Shown piece by piece: positions 7,328 through 15,515 of a stretch of DNA of 64,000 nucleotides. The notes below the pieces were generated by a model. It saw only the letters and a program-made list of their open reading frames with translations, was not told the origin of the DNA and did no database searches. Both the position numbers and the translations under genes were made by a program. The DNA is from an uncultured Flavobacteriales bacterium (GTDB taxonomy: Bacteria > Bacteroidota > Bacteroidia > Flavobacteriales_D > Sanyastnellaceae), in assembly GCA_937974555.1 (NCBI GenBank), contig CALJKR010000031.1, positions 1-64,000 of the forward strand, read 5' to 3'. How positions within the stretch are numbered: position 1 is the stretch's first letter; each line of letters starts with the position of its first letter.

Positions 7328-10153
7328 TTACTTCGCTTTCTCAATCAACGCATCACCTTTCGCCGAGGCGTCGCTCACCAATTTGTCCGCTTTGGCATTG
7401 GCTTCTTTGATGCTCTTGGCATGTGCTTGGTCTGCCTTCTTTTTCATCTCTTCCGCTAATTTTTTATTGGCGATTTTTTCCAATGGATTGCCGCCCTTGT
7501 TGGCCAATTTATCGGCTTCTTTGTAGGCATCTGCTTTGGCTTTGTCTGCGGCTGCTTTGGCGTCGGCTTTCAATTTATCGGCTTGTGCTTGCGCTTCTTT
7601 GACCATTCTTTCTTTTTCTGCTTGAGCCTTTTCTAATGCGTCGTTTTTCAACTCAGTCACTTTCTCCATTACTTGTTCTTTCACCATCTCCACAGCCTGC
7701 TCTTTCAAATCTTGCACGGCCTCTTCTCCCAAAGCTTTGCTGGTGACCTTGACGTCTGGATTTTTCACATCTCCTGTGATGCGGGCGATTAAGTTGATTT
7801 TATTTCCTGTCTTGAGGTTGGTGCCTAACTTATTGTTGATTTGTCCCAAGAAGCTGTTGGCTTGATTGACAACGCCTGAAGGGAATTTATCAAACGGTAT
7901 GTCGGTCTCGATGGTGTAATCAATCTTTTCCTCTAGGGTAGCTGAGCCTTCCATTTTAACGGGGATATCATCTACTTTGAATGTAAATGGGTCAAATTTG
8001 ATTACGCCGTTTTTGATGACAAATCCTACATTGATGTCTTTTAAGGTCACGGGCTTTTTCCATTTGTCCATGTTGACTTTCTCAGCCACTTTTACGATTG
8101 GAGCGTAATTGCTCACGACAATTTCTTGTGTCATCAAACGGCCGTTAGCATCCACGCTGCTGTTGATGGGCATCATCTGACGATCCAAAAGGGATTTCAT
8201 GTTCATTTTGATGGAAACCTTACCGTTGCAGGATTGCGCCATGCTGGACCATTTGCCCAACGTTGCAAAGGTTTTGATGGTGGTTTGGATGTCTACTTGA
8301 TTCAAAGCAAAGTCCATGTCCACGCGGGGATGGTGACCTTCATCTCCATCATACAAACCGTTTAAAACAACATTTCCTCCCAAACCGTTCAATCCCAAAT
8401 CTCTGAAAATGGCGGTGCCATGGTCGATTTTGATTTCACCACCTACTTGGGTAAAGGTGGCTTTGTCATACAACAGTTGATCAATCTTGGAACGCAAGGT
8501 GAAGTCGATGTTGTTGGGTAAAATGACTACAGCAGAAGTGGTATCAGGGGATGCATTGGCTTCATTGGGTGCCGAAGCCGGTGCGTCTGAAGAGGTTGTC
8601 ATAAAATCGTTGATATTGATTTTGGGAGAGTAAAAATCCAATGATCCAATGAGCTTCTCATCGTTGATGGCATACTCCAAATAATGACTCAAAGCGCCCT
8701 TCATTTTCATTTCACTGTTGCCTACTTTGATGTCCAGTTGGTTCAGTAGCGCTTGCTCTGGATCAAAGGTCAAATTCATTTTGTGCAATAGGATGTCATA
8801 GGGCAATGAGTCACTTTCATAATCCATTTCGGTGATGTCGAGTTTTCCTTGCGCTTGTAAATCGGCAACTTTTCCTTTTTCAGCGGCACTGACATGTCCT
8901 TTGAACATCATGTCGGCATCGATGATTCCCGTGAGTTTTTCTTCTTTTCCAATCGGAATAACATCTTTTAGTGTAGCCAGGTTGATGTTGAATTTGCCCA
9001 TGAAGTCAATGTAGGGATCGCTTTCTGGTGTTTTTAAATGCAACTTCATGTCAACAGGATTTCCGCCAACACTCAAATGGCACTTGTCCATGTCGATGGT
9101 GGTGTTGTCTTCGTTATTCATATCGGCGACAATGGCCAATTTCAACTGCACGTCATCCACACTTTTAGGTAGGTCGGGATACTTGAATCTTCCGTTTTCA
9201 ATTCCAACATTCAATCCAATTCCGGGCATGCTCTTGTCGTTGTAAGTTCCTTTGACATAGCCTTTCAACTCAATTTTCCCACTTGCATCAACGCCTTCCA
9301 AGTCTTTTGCAAATTCCATCGGGACCATGGAGAGCAGATTTTTGAAATCGGTTTTGGTTGCGCCAAATTGAATGTCCATGTCGATGTCTTCTTCGGGCAT
9401 GTTCACCCAACCGTTCATTTGCAAATACAATTGGTTCAATCGGATCTCGTTGTCCTTGAATTCAAATCGCATTTTATCCATGTCCATCAAAAGATCAGCC
9501 TTGATTTCTGTTTCTGCTTTGCTAGCATAGGTTACGCCATCAAACCAAAAAGTAGTTTCATCCGCAGTGGTATAGGTAGATAGGGTAGTAATGGCATCGG
9601 CCAAATCACCAGATCCTTCGTGGTTCAGGTTTTTAAAATCCATGACCATCGCCAAGCTCTTGTCATCGTATCGGATATTTCCTTTTTCGATAGCGTATTT
9701 TTTCAAAGCCACATTGACGGGTTTAGAAGGTTCTTCGGGCTGAACCACTTTGGCGCTGTCGGGAATGGTGATGTCATAGTTGGCCGTTCCATCTGCCATG
9801 ACACGAACATCCATGGTGGGCTCATCCAATAAAATTTGGGTGACTTCAATGTTGTCAGTGAAAAGACTTTTGATATTGATGACAACGGTAAAATCTTTGA
9901 TATTGGCCAGCGTGACATTTTCAAATGGGGCGTGATTCACCACTTTAAGGTCATTGATGGTAACGCGCAAATGAGGAAAATTGCGGAGCAAACTCAAGTC
10001 GACATCAGAGAAGCTTACTGTAGCCTTCAAATTCTCGTTGGCTTTCTTTTGCACCACTTCGTATATTTTGCCTTCAAATGCAAAAGGGAGAATGGCCAAA
10101 AGGAGGATCAAAGATGCCAATACGATTCCGGTAATTTTCAATGCTTTTTTCAT
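7328..10153 (-). CDS. AsmA-like family envelope protein
   Basis: The 941-residue protein starts with a single membrane anchor (about 5-27), followed by a long, beta-rich AsmA/TamB-like region that begins with the diagnostic FEGKIYEVVQKKANENL and DLSLLRNFPHLRV segments. An AsmA C-terminal-type region is visible around 600-790. Family members sit in the periplasm and are linked to outer-membrane lipid homeostasis. Unusually, about 140 C-terminal residues form a highly charged Ala/Lys/Glu helix, for example KADAKAAADKAKADAYKEA. Its start overlaps the aroC stop by four bases (ATGA), making it the last gene of the glycosyltransferase-aroC operon. Confidence 0.87.
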   Translation of the reverse strand: MKKALKITGIVLASLILLLAILPFAFEGKIYEVVQKKANENLKATVSFSDVDLSLLRNFPHLRVTINDLKVVNHAPFENVTLANIKDFTVVINIKSLFTDNIEVTQILLDEPTMDVRVMADGTANYDITIPDSAKVVQPEEPSKPVNVALKKYAIEKGNIRYDDKSLAMVMDFKNLNHEGSGDLADAITTLSTYTTADETTFWFDGVTYASKAETEIKADLLMDMDKMRFEFKDNEIRLNQLYLQMNGWVNMPEEDIDMDIQFGATKTDFKNLLSMVPMEFAKDLEGVDASGKIELKGYVKGTYNDKSMPGIGLNVGIENGRFKYPDLPKSVDDVQLKLAIVADMNNEDNTTIDMDKCHLSVGGNPVDMKLHLKTPESDPYIDFMGKFNINLATLKDVIPIGKEEKLTGIIDADMMFKGHVSAAEKGKVADLQAQGKLDITEMDYESDSLPYDILLHKMNLTFDPEQALLNQLDIKVGNSEMKMKGALSHYLEYAINDEKLIGSLDFYSPKININDFMTTSSDAPASAPNEANASPDTTSAVVILPNNIDFTLRSKIDQLLYDKATFTQVGGEIKIDHGTAIFRDLGLNGLGGNVVLNGLYDGDEGHHPRVDMDFALNQVDIQTTIKTFATLGKWSSMAQSCNGKVSIKMNMKSLLDRQMMPINSSVDANGRLMTQEIVVSNYAPIVKVAEKVNMDKWKKPVTLKDINVGFVIKNGVIKFDPFTFKVDDIPVKMEGSATLEEKIDYTIETDIPFDKFPSGVVNQANSFLGQINNKLGTNLKTGNKINLIARITGDVKNPDVKVTSKALGEEAVQDLKEQAVEMVKEQVMEKVTELKNDALEKAQAEKERMVKEAQAQADKLKADAKAAADKAKADAYKEADKLANKGGNPLEKIANKKLAEEMKKKADQAHAKSIKEANAKADKLVSDASAKGDALIEKAK

Positions 10154-11208
10154 GCGTTTTCTATAAGGGTTTCTAAATATGCGTTATACAAGGTGATTGC
10201 CGTTAGTGCCTCCACCACGGGAACGGCCCTGATGGCGACGCAAGGGTCATGACGACCTTCAATTTGAATGGAAGTCGTCTCGTTGTTTTTGTCTATCGTC
10301 TGTTGCGTTTGGGCGATGCTGCTCGTGGGTTTAAAACCCACTTTAAACCAGATGTCTTTTCCATTGGATATTCCAGCGGTGATTCCACCGTCGTGGTTGG
10401 TGCCTCCCACTACGGCATCATTGTTTTGGCTTCCGTATTTGAAAGTGGATGAAAAACCATCTCCCATTTCAAAACCTTTGACGGCATTTAAGGTGAACAT
10501 TGCATGGGCCAACTCCGCGTTGAGTTTTTCATACATGGGTGACCCCCAGCCCAATGGGACTCCCTCTGCTACGCAACAGACAATACCTCCAACGCTATCT
10601 TGGTTGGCTCTGGCTTTTTCCAATAGTTGGATCATGCGCTCGCTGGTTGCAGGATCCGGGCAGCGAACTGGACTTTCGTCCACCTCATTGAGATTCAAAA
10701 ATGCATAGCTTTTGGGAACGAGGATATCTTTCATGGAAGAGAGATAGCCTCTGATTTGAATGCCCTTTTGCGCCAATAGTTGTTGAGCGATTGCTCCGGC
10801 CAACACACGGCATGCGGTTTCTCTGGCTGAACTTCTTCCGCCCCCACGTGGATCTCGATGACCATATTTTTTTTCGTAAACAAAATCAGCGTGACCAGGT
10901 CGGTACACATCCGCCAATTTTTGATAGTCTTGGCTTTTTTGATCTTTGTTGTAAATGACAAATGCAATCGGAGCACCTGTGGTCTTGCCCTCGAAAATTC
11001 CAGACAAAAATTGAACATCGTCCTCTTCCTTTCTCGGTGTCACCCAATTGTTTTGTCCCGGTTTCCGGCGTGCCATGCAGCGGGCAAGATGCTCCATGTC
11101 CAGTGTTATTCCAGAAGGACAACCATCAATCACACCGCCAATTGCAGTGCCGTGTGACTCACCAAACGTTGTGAGCGCAAAGTGCTTTCCTATGCGATTG
11201 GTGGCCAT
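10150..11208 (-). CDS. aroC: Chorismate synthase
   Basis: AroC converts 5-enolpyruvylshikimate-3-phosphate to chorismate with reduced FMN, the last step of the shikimate pathway in the cytoplasm. The 352-residue length fits the family. The N-terminal GESHG motif (16-20), the RRKPGQN segment, the RPGHAD segment and the GGRSSARET motif are all present. I place the start at ATG 11208 because the family begins at MATNRIGKHF; the longer frame adds an unrelated 15 residues. It follows the glycosyltransferase gene by one base and overlaps the AsmA-like gene. The other shikimate genes seen here (aroQ, aroB) lie in separate operons. Confidence 0.97.
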   Translation of the reverse strand: MATNRIGKHFALTTFGESHGTAIGGVIDGCPSGITLDMEHLARCMARRKPGQNNWVTPRKEEDDVQFLSGIFEGKTTGAPIAFVIYNKDQKSQDYQKLADVYRPGHADFVYEKKYGHRDPRGGGRSSARETACRVLAGAIAQQLLAQKGIQIRGYLSSMKDILVPKSYAFLNLNEVDESPVRCPDPATSERMIQLLEKARANQDSVGGIVCCVAEGVPLGWGSPMYEKLNAELAHAMFTLNAVKGFEMGDGFSSTFKYGSQNNDAVVGGTNHDGGITAGISNGKDIWFKVGFKPTSSIAQTQQTIDKNNETTSIQIEGRHDPCVAIRAVPVVEALTAITLYNAYLETLIENA

Positions 11209-11209
11209 C

Positions 11210-12154
11210 TTAAAATTCCTCTTCGATTTGATATTCGTTGCGGTGCGCAGCATTGCGAACGACTAATTCTCCCAAGAAACCTGCGAGAAACAATTGCGTT
11301 CCAATAATCATGCTGGTCAATGCCAAATAAAATACGGATTGCTCCGCGATATTTTTTTCTGGAATGCCTTGCGCCAGGCAGTATACTTTGTTTCCCCCCA
11401 AATAAAGGAAGGAAAGAAATCCAATCATGAAAACGATGCTTCCCAAGCTTCCAAAAAAGTGCATGGGTTTTTTTCCAAATCGGGAAATGAAAACAATGGA
11501 TTGTAAATCTAAAAATCCATTGATAAATCGTTCCCAGCCAAACTTGGATACACCATGTTTTCTAGGATAGTGTTGCACCACCTTTTCTGTGATCTTCTTA
11601 AAGCCTGCACGATGAGCCAAAATGGGGATATAGCGATGCATCTCACCATAGACTTCGATTCGTTTGATGACCTTGTTCTTGTAAGCTTTCAACCCACAAT
11701 TAAAGTCGTTCAAATGAATGCCACTCATTTTACGGGTTGCCCAATTGTACAATTTGGTTGGGATTGTTTTGGAAAGGGGGTCATGGCGTTTTTTCTTGAA
11801 GCCACTCACCAAATCCCAACCATCTTCGGTGATCATTCGATGCAACTCCGGAATTTCGTCGGGGGAGTCTTGTAAGTCAGCATCCATGGTGATTACGACA
11901 TCGCCTTTGGCCTTTTGAAATCCTACATGCAAAGCAGCACTCTTTCCGTAATTCTGAGCAAATTGAATTCCGTGTATGGGAAATTGTGATTTTAATTCTT
12001 GGATCACTTTCCATGAATCATCGGTACTTCCGTCGTCCACCAAAATCACCTCGTACTGAAAATTATTTTCAGTCATCACGCGATGGATCCAAGTGCACAA
12101 TTCACGCAGGGATTCATCTTCATTATACAAAGGGACGACTACAGAAATATCCAT
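11210..12154 (-). CDS. Family 2 glycosyltransferase (DPM1/GtrB-like)
   Basis: This is a membrane-attached glycosyltransferase of 314 residues. The GT-A fold starts immediately (ISVVVPLYNEDESL), with the nucleotide-binding DDGSTD motif (about 40-46), the DAD motif at 91-93 followed by LQDSP, and two C-terminal membrane helices (about 230-255 and 272-298). This layout matches polyprenyl-phosphate sugar transferases such as GtrB and ArnC, which load a sugar onto a lipid carrier. The sugar cannot be deduced. The start is ATG 12154; the longer frame would run backwards through the SRP RNA gene and is rejected. It leads the operon with aroC and the AsmA-like gene. Confidence 0.9.
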   Translation of the reverse strand: MDISVVVPLYNEDESLRELCTWIHRVMTENNFQYEVILVDDGSTDDSWKVIQELKSQFPIHGIQFAQNYGKSAALHVGFQKAKGDVVITMDADLQDSPDEIPELHRMITEDGWDLVSGFKKKRHDPLSKTIPTKLYNWATRKMSGIHLNDFNCGLKAYKNKVIKRIEVYGEMHRYIPILAHRAGFKKITEKVVQHYPRKHGVSKFGWERFINGFLDLQSIVFISRFGKKPMHFFGSLGSIVFMIGFLSFLYLGGNKVYCLAQGIPEKNIAEQSVFYLALTSMIIGTQLFLAGFLGELVVRNAAHRNEYQIEEEF

Positions 12155-12170
12155 TTCAATGCTTTTGCTA

Positions 12171-12178
12171 CAAATGTA
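12171..12178 (-). promoter_or_regulatory. Promoter -7 element for the glycosyltransferase-aroC operon
   Basis: TACATTTG on the minus strand matches TAnnTTTG, 17 bases upstream of the glycosyltransferase start. It is divergent from the SRP RNA promoter about 50 bases away. No clear -33 TTTG is visible. Confidence 0.5.
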
Positions 12179-12203
12179 ATTCTTTCGAATTGAAATTTCT
12201 TTT

Positions 12204-12233
12204 TTTGCATAAAGCAGTTTGTGTTTACATTTG
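12204..12233 (+). promoter_or_regulatory. Promoter of the SRP RNA gene
   Basis: TTTG at 12204-12207 and TACATTTG at 12226-12233 are separated by 18 bases and match the Bacteroidota -33/-7 promoter pattern. The -7 element ends five bases before the predicted RNA 5' end. Confidence 0.75.
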
Positions 12234-12237
12234 CCCC

Positions 12238-12342
12238 CGAAGGCAAGTCTCATACGACCAGCTCCTGTCAAATCCTCCAGGGTCGGAAGGCAGCAAAGGT
12301 AGATGGTTGTAGCGGTGCGATATGAGGGGCTTGCCTTTACTT
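12238..12342 (+). ncRNA. ffs: Signal recognition particle RNA (small, 4.5S type)
   Basis: The apical core AGGGTCGGAAGGCAGCAA matches the conserved SRP RNA tetraloop and symmetric/asymmetric loop region that binds Ffh. The ends pair: AAGGCAAG (12240-12247) with CTTGCCTT (12330-12337), and CTCATA with TATGAG next to it, giving a single long hairpin of about 100 nt with no Alu domain. A promoter lies just upstream and a T-run (12341-12346) follows the helix as terminator. The RNA directs membrane and secretory proteins to the translocon with Ffh. It was found from sequence and fold, not from an ORF. Confidence 0.93.
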
Positions 12343-12350
12343 TTTTCACT

Positions 12351-12869
12351 ATGAACACCGACCGCTTTCTAAAATCTTATCGTCAAAAGGCCTACAGAGA
12401 CAAAAAGAAGCTCACTGCTTTTTTAACGGCGTTGGTCAAGAAAGGTGATAAATCCATTTATCCCATGGTGAGAAAGGCAGAGAAATATGCTTGGACCAAG
12501 GTGGATTGTACCCAATGCGGCAATTGTTGCAAAACCATGACTCCTACGTGGAAAAAGTCAGAAGTTAAAAAATTGGCCACGCATCTTGGAATGACTTATC
12601 AAGAATTTTTTGATAAATGGTTGTACGTCGAAGAGTCTACTGGGGACATCTGCAACAATTCTACTCCTTGCCAATTTTTAGACAATCAATCGGGATTGTG
12701 CACGGTTTATGAACTTCGCCCACATGATTGCGCCAAGTTTCCGCATTTGCACCGAAAAGATTTTTTTGATCAAGCGGAGTTGTATGCGGCCAATTTGCAT
12801 CGATGTCCTGCCACCTATGAGGCCATGAAGCATTTGTATGATTTGGCTAACGCAGTCAAAAGCAAGTAA
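12351..12869 (+). CDS. YkgJ-family cysteine-cluster protein
   Basis: The 172-residue cytoplasmic protein has the CxxCGxCC motif (C53, C56, C59, C60) and further cysteines at 101, 107, 117 and 127 in the ELRPHDC context. This is the pattern of the YkgJ/UPF0153 family, thought to bind zinc or an iron-sulfur cluster. The biochemical role is not known. The start at ATG 12351 begins after the SRP RNA terminator; the longer frame from 12303 overlaps the RNA and is rejected. It may be transcribed by read-through from the SRP promoter, since no separate promoter is seen in the 10-base gap. Confidence 0.85.
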   Translation: MNTDRFLKSYRQKAYRDKKKLTAFLTALVKKGDKSIYPMVRKAEKYAWTKVDCTQCGNCCKTMTPTWKKSEVKKLATHLGMTYQEFFDKWLYVEESTGDICNNSTPCQFLDNQSGLCTVYELRPHDCAKFPHLHRKDFFDQAELYAANLHRCPATYEAMKHLYDLANAVKSK

Positions 12870-12872
12870 AAC

Positions 12873-13001
12873 TCCGCGACTTCCTCGACCTCCGCGGATT
12901 CTCTGCGTCCTTTGCGTTATATTTTTATCTCAGTATCAGATCGGATGAATGTGTTCATGTATCGCAAAGCCCGCAAAGATTTTCGCAAAGTTCGCAAGGT
13001 A
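12873..13001. repeat. REP-like intergenic element, copy 2
   Basis: The left arm holds CTCCGCG, CTCTGCG and CTTTGCG units at about 10-bp spacing. The right arm holds CGCAAAGCCCGCAAAG (12963-12978) and CGCAAAGTTCGCAAGG (12984-12999). The arms are mutually complementary in part, so the transcript could fold into a long imperfect stem. The core is shared with the copy at 7232-7318. Confidence 0.65.
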
Positions 13002-13048
13002 ACTTGATTCCATTCTCATTCTCATATTCCTTTCCTTTCACCATTTTT

Positions 13049-13078
13049 TTTGCATTTCCACTGAAATGTTTACCTTTG
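13049..13078 (+). promoter_or_regulatory. Promoter of the conserved 499-aa gene
   Basis: TTTG (13049-13052) and TACCTTTG (13071-13078) are spaced by 18 bases. The -7 element lies inside the longest reading frame, which argues for the start at 13096 rather than 13066. Confidence 0.6.
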
Positions 13079-13095
13079 GTTTTGTAAGGAAAATC

Positions 13096-14595
13096 ATGGG
13101 TATGAACGATCAAGAAAGGGTGGTACTCACCCCGAATCAGAAGGCACTAAAAATAAATCTGCAACAGGCAATCTACGGTACGTTTGCTGAGATCGGTGCT
13201 GGCCAAGAGGTGGTGCGCCATTTCTTCCGTGCGGGTGGTGCCAGTGGGACCATCGCCAAGGCCATGAGCGCTTATGACAAGGATTTTAGTGATGCGATAT
13301 ATGGCAAGGAAGCCAAAGGAAGATATGTGTGCAAGCCACGGTTGGTCAATATGCTCAACCATGAATATCGTTTGATTGAAGAGCGTCTAAAAAGAACCGA
13401 CCACCCCAATAAAACTTTCTTTTCGTACGCCAATACCATTGCTACAATCAATTTCTCCAAGACCATTCAAGGTCACGGTTGGATGGGGGTGAAATTTCAA
13501 ACCAGCCCGGAGAAAGAACCCAATGAAATTATTCTACATGCCCGATTTCATGAGCCTGATGCGTTGTTGCAACAAGCCACAACGGGGGTGTTGGGGGTAA
13601 ACTTGATCTATGGTTGTTTCTTTTTGTATCAAACTCCGGAAGAATTATTGTTGTCCTTGTACGATAACATTGGGAAGGATCAGGTTGAGATTGATATGAT
13701 TGAAATGATTGGACCTGACTTTGCCGAAGTGGACAATCGTTTGTTGTCGCTGCAATTGGTCAAACACGGAATGACCCAAGCGGTGATTTTTTCGCCAGAT
13801 GGAGCCAATCTTCAGGCAGCTGATGTATTGTACAAAAAAAATATCTTGGCCATTCGCGGCTCTTTCAGACCGGTTACAAAAGTGAACATTGACATGATTC
13901 TGAAAGGAATCAAGCAATTCCAAGCGGATCCCAAAGTAGAGCCAGACCAGATTCAAGTTTTATTTGAGATTACCCTAAATAACCTTACGGCTGCAGGTGA
14001 TGTAGATGAACAGGATTTCCTTGATCGTGCGGATATCCTTTGTTCTTTGGGACAAACGGTTTTGGTTTCTAATTTCTCTCAATACTACAAGTTGGTGGAG
14101 TATTTTGCCACGCACACCACCAAGCGTACGGGGATTATCTTGGGAGCCAACATGCTCTTTCAATTGTTTGATGAGAAATATTATCGCGATGTGGATGGTG
14201 GAATTTTAGAGGTGTTTGGACGAATGTTCAACCGAGATTTAAAAATGTACGTTTACCCATGGCGCAGCCAAGAGACGGGTGAGGTGCAAACCATATCAGA
14301 TGTTGAAATTCATCCCCGGATCAAGCCATTGTATGATTACTTGGTTTTCAATAAGCGCTTGTGCGATATTGAAGGGTATGATCCTGAAATCCTGGATATT
14401 TTCTCAAGAGATGTTTTGGAGATGATCAAAAGTGGTTACCCAGGATGGGAGAGAATGGTTCCCTCCTACGTGGACAGTATCATCAAGGATTATCGATTGT
14501 TTGGATACGATCCAGAAACGGCGCCTAACCCCAATTATCAGCCATCAGAGCGTGTTCAGAAATTCTTACAGCTCGAGAAAGAAGCAGGGCGTTAA
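13096..14595 (+). CDS. Conserved Bacteroidota protein of unknown function
   Basis: The predicted protein has 499 residues, with no signal peptide and no membrane segment, so it is probably cytoplasmic. I recognise it as a strongly conserved Bacteroidota family, with segments such as AEIGAGQEVVRHFFRAGGASGTIAKAMSAYDKDFSDAIYG near the N-terminus, GVLGVNLIYG in the middle and IRGSFRPVTKVN further on. Databases have given this family unreliable names, including a nicotinate-nucleotide adenylyltransferase label, but I see no HxGH nucleotidyltransferase motif. The start is ATG 13096 (or 13102), because a promoter overlaps the longer frame and AGGA precedes 13096. It converges directly on the metallo-hydrolase gene with no gap. 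Function remains open. Confidence 0.85.
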   Translation: MGMNDQERVVLTPNQKALKINLQQAIYGTFAEIGAGQEVVRHFFRAGGASGTIAKAMSAYDKDFSDAIYGKEAKGRYVCKPRLVNMLNHEYRLIEERLKRTDHPNKTFFSYANTIATINFSKTIQGHGWMGVKFQTSPEKEPNEIILHARFHEPDALLQQATTGVLGVNLIYGCFFLYQTPEELLLSLYDNIGKDQVEIDMIEMIGPDFAEVDNRLLSLQLVKHGMTQAVIFSPDGANLQAADVLYKKNILAIRGSFRPVTKVNIDMILKGIKQFQADPKVEPDQIQVLFEITLNNLTAAGDVDEQDFLDRADILCSLGQTVLVSNFSQYYKLVEYFATHTTKRTGIILGANMLFQLFDEKYYRDVDGGILEVFGRMFNRDLKMYVYPWRSQETGEVQTISDVEIHPRIKPLYDYLVFNKRLCDIEGYDPEILDIFSRDVLEMIKSGYPGWERMVPSYVDSIIKDYRLFGYDPETAPNPNYQPSERVQKFLQLEKEAGR

Positions 14596-15444
14596 TTATA
14601 TTTCGGAAAAGGAGAATACCTGATCGGGGCGTATGCCTTTTTCAGTGTTTTTCAGGGTGCAGCATTCATTGATGCTGTCATGTTCGAGAAACAAAATCCA
14701 ATTTTCTTCTTGCGCTTTTTTCAAAAAGGCTTCCTTCTCAGTGAGTGTAATCAAAGGACGGGTATCATAGCCCATCACGTAGGGCAGTGGAATGTGACCA
14801 ACAGAGGGCAGTAAATCCGCCATAAAGGCCAAGGTCTTTCCTTTGTATTGAATCAAAGGAATCATCATGCTGTCGGTGTGTCCGTCAACAAACCAAGTGT
14901 CAAAGCCCAAATCAGTATCGCAAATGTTGTCTTTTCGATCAATGAATTTTAATTGTCCTGATTCTTGAATGGGCAGAATATTTTCTTTTAAGAATGACGC
15001 CTTTTCCCTGGGGTTGGGTTCCGTGGCCCATTGCCAATGCCTTTCGTTGCTCCAGTAGGTTGCATTTTCGAAGGCGGGACGCAGTTGTTCGCTGGCAGTA
15101 TCGCGTACAATGGCACCACCGCAGTGGTCAAAGTGAAGATGGGTCAAGAATACGTCGGTAATGTCTTTGGAATCAAAGCCCGCTTGACGAATGCTTTGGT
15201 GAAGTTCGGTGTCCCCATGCAAATGATAGTGCCCAAAGAATTGATCACTTTGCTTTTGTCCGATTCCCGTATCAACCAAAATCAAGCGATTGCCATCTTC
15301 AATCAATAAGCAACGCATGGACCAAGTGCAAAGGTTATTGGCATCCGATGGGTTGGTTTTGTTCCAAATCAATTTGGGTACCACACCAAACATAGCGCCT
15401 CCATCCAGTTTGAAAAATCCAGTGTCTATTACGTGCAATTTCAT
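14596..15444 (-). CDS. MBL-fold metallo-hydrolase
   Basis: The 282-residue cytoplasmic hydrolase has the metallo-beta-lactamase fold. The metal-binding THLHFDHCGG motif (H102, H104, D106, H107) is intact, with a GHTDSM segment later in the chain and a DTGIG segment before it. It is of the general type that includes quorum-quenching lactonases and other hydrolases; the substrate cannot be read from sequence. There is no signal peptide. The start is ATG 15444, where the family-like KLHVIDTGFF begins. A divergent promoter region separates it from purB. Confidence 0.85.
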   Translation of the reverse strand: MKLHVIDTGFFKLDGGAMFGVVPKLIWNKTNPSDANNLCTWSMRCLLIEDGNRLILVDTGIGQKQSDQFFGHYHLHGDTELHQSIRQAGFDSKDITDVFLTHLHFDHCGGAIVRDTASEQLRPAFENATYWSNERHWQWATEPNPREKASFLKENILPIQESGQLKFIDRKDNICDTDLGFDTWFVDGHTDSMMIPLIQYKGKTLAFMADLLPSVGHIPLPYVMGYDTRPLITLTEKEAFLKKAQEENWILFLEHDSINECCTLKNTEKGIRPDQVFSFSEI

Positions 15445-15490
15445 ATTATTGGGTTTGGAGGCAAAGGTAAGAGACAAAAGATTTATGCGT

Positions 15491-15498
15491 TACATTTG
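15491..15498 (+). promoter_or_regulatory. Promoter -7 element for purB (putative)
   Basis: TACATTTG matches the Bacteroidota -7 consensus and lies 17 bases before the purB start. No clear -33 element was found. Confidence 0.5.
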
Positions 15499-15515
15499 CG
15501 CTTTGAGAGTAAAAT

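Noticed and set aside
12155..12358. The longest minus-strand frame of the glycosyltransferase, extending through the SRP RNA
   Set aside because: The extension is antisense to a strongly supported RNA gene, and the family begins at the ATG at 12154.
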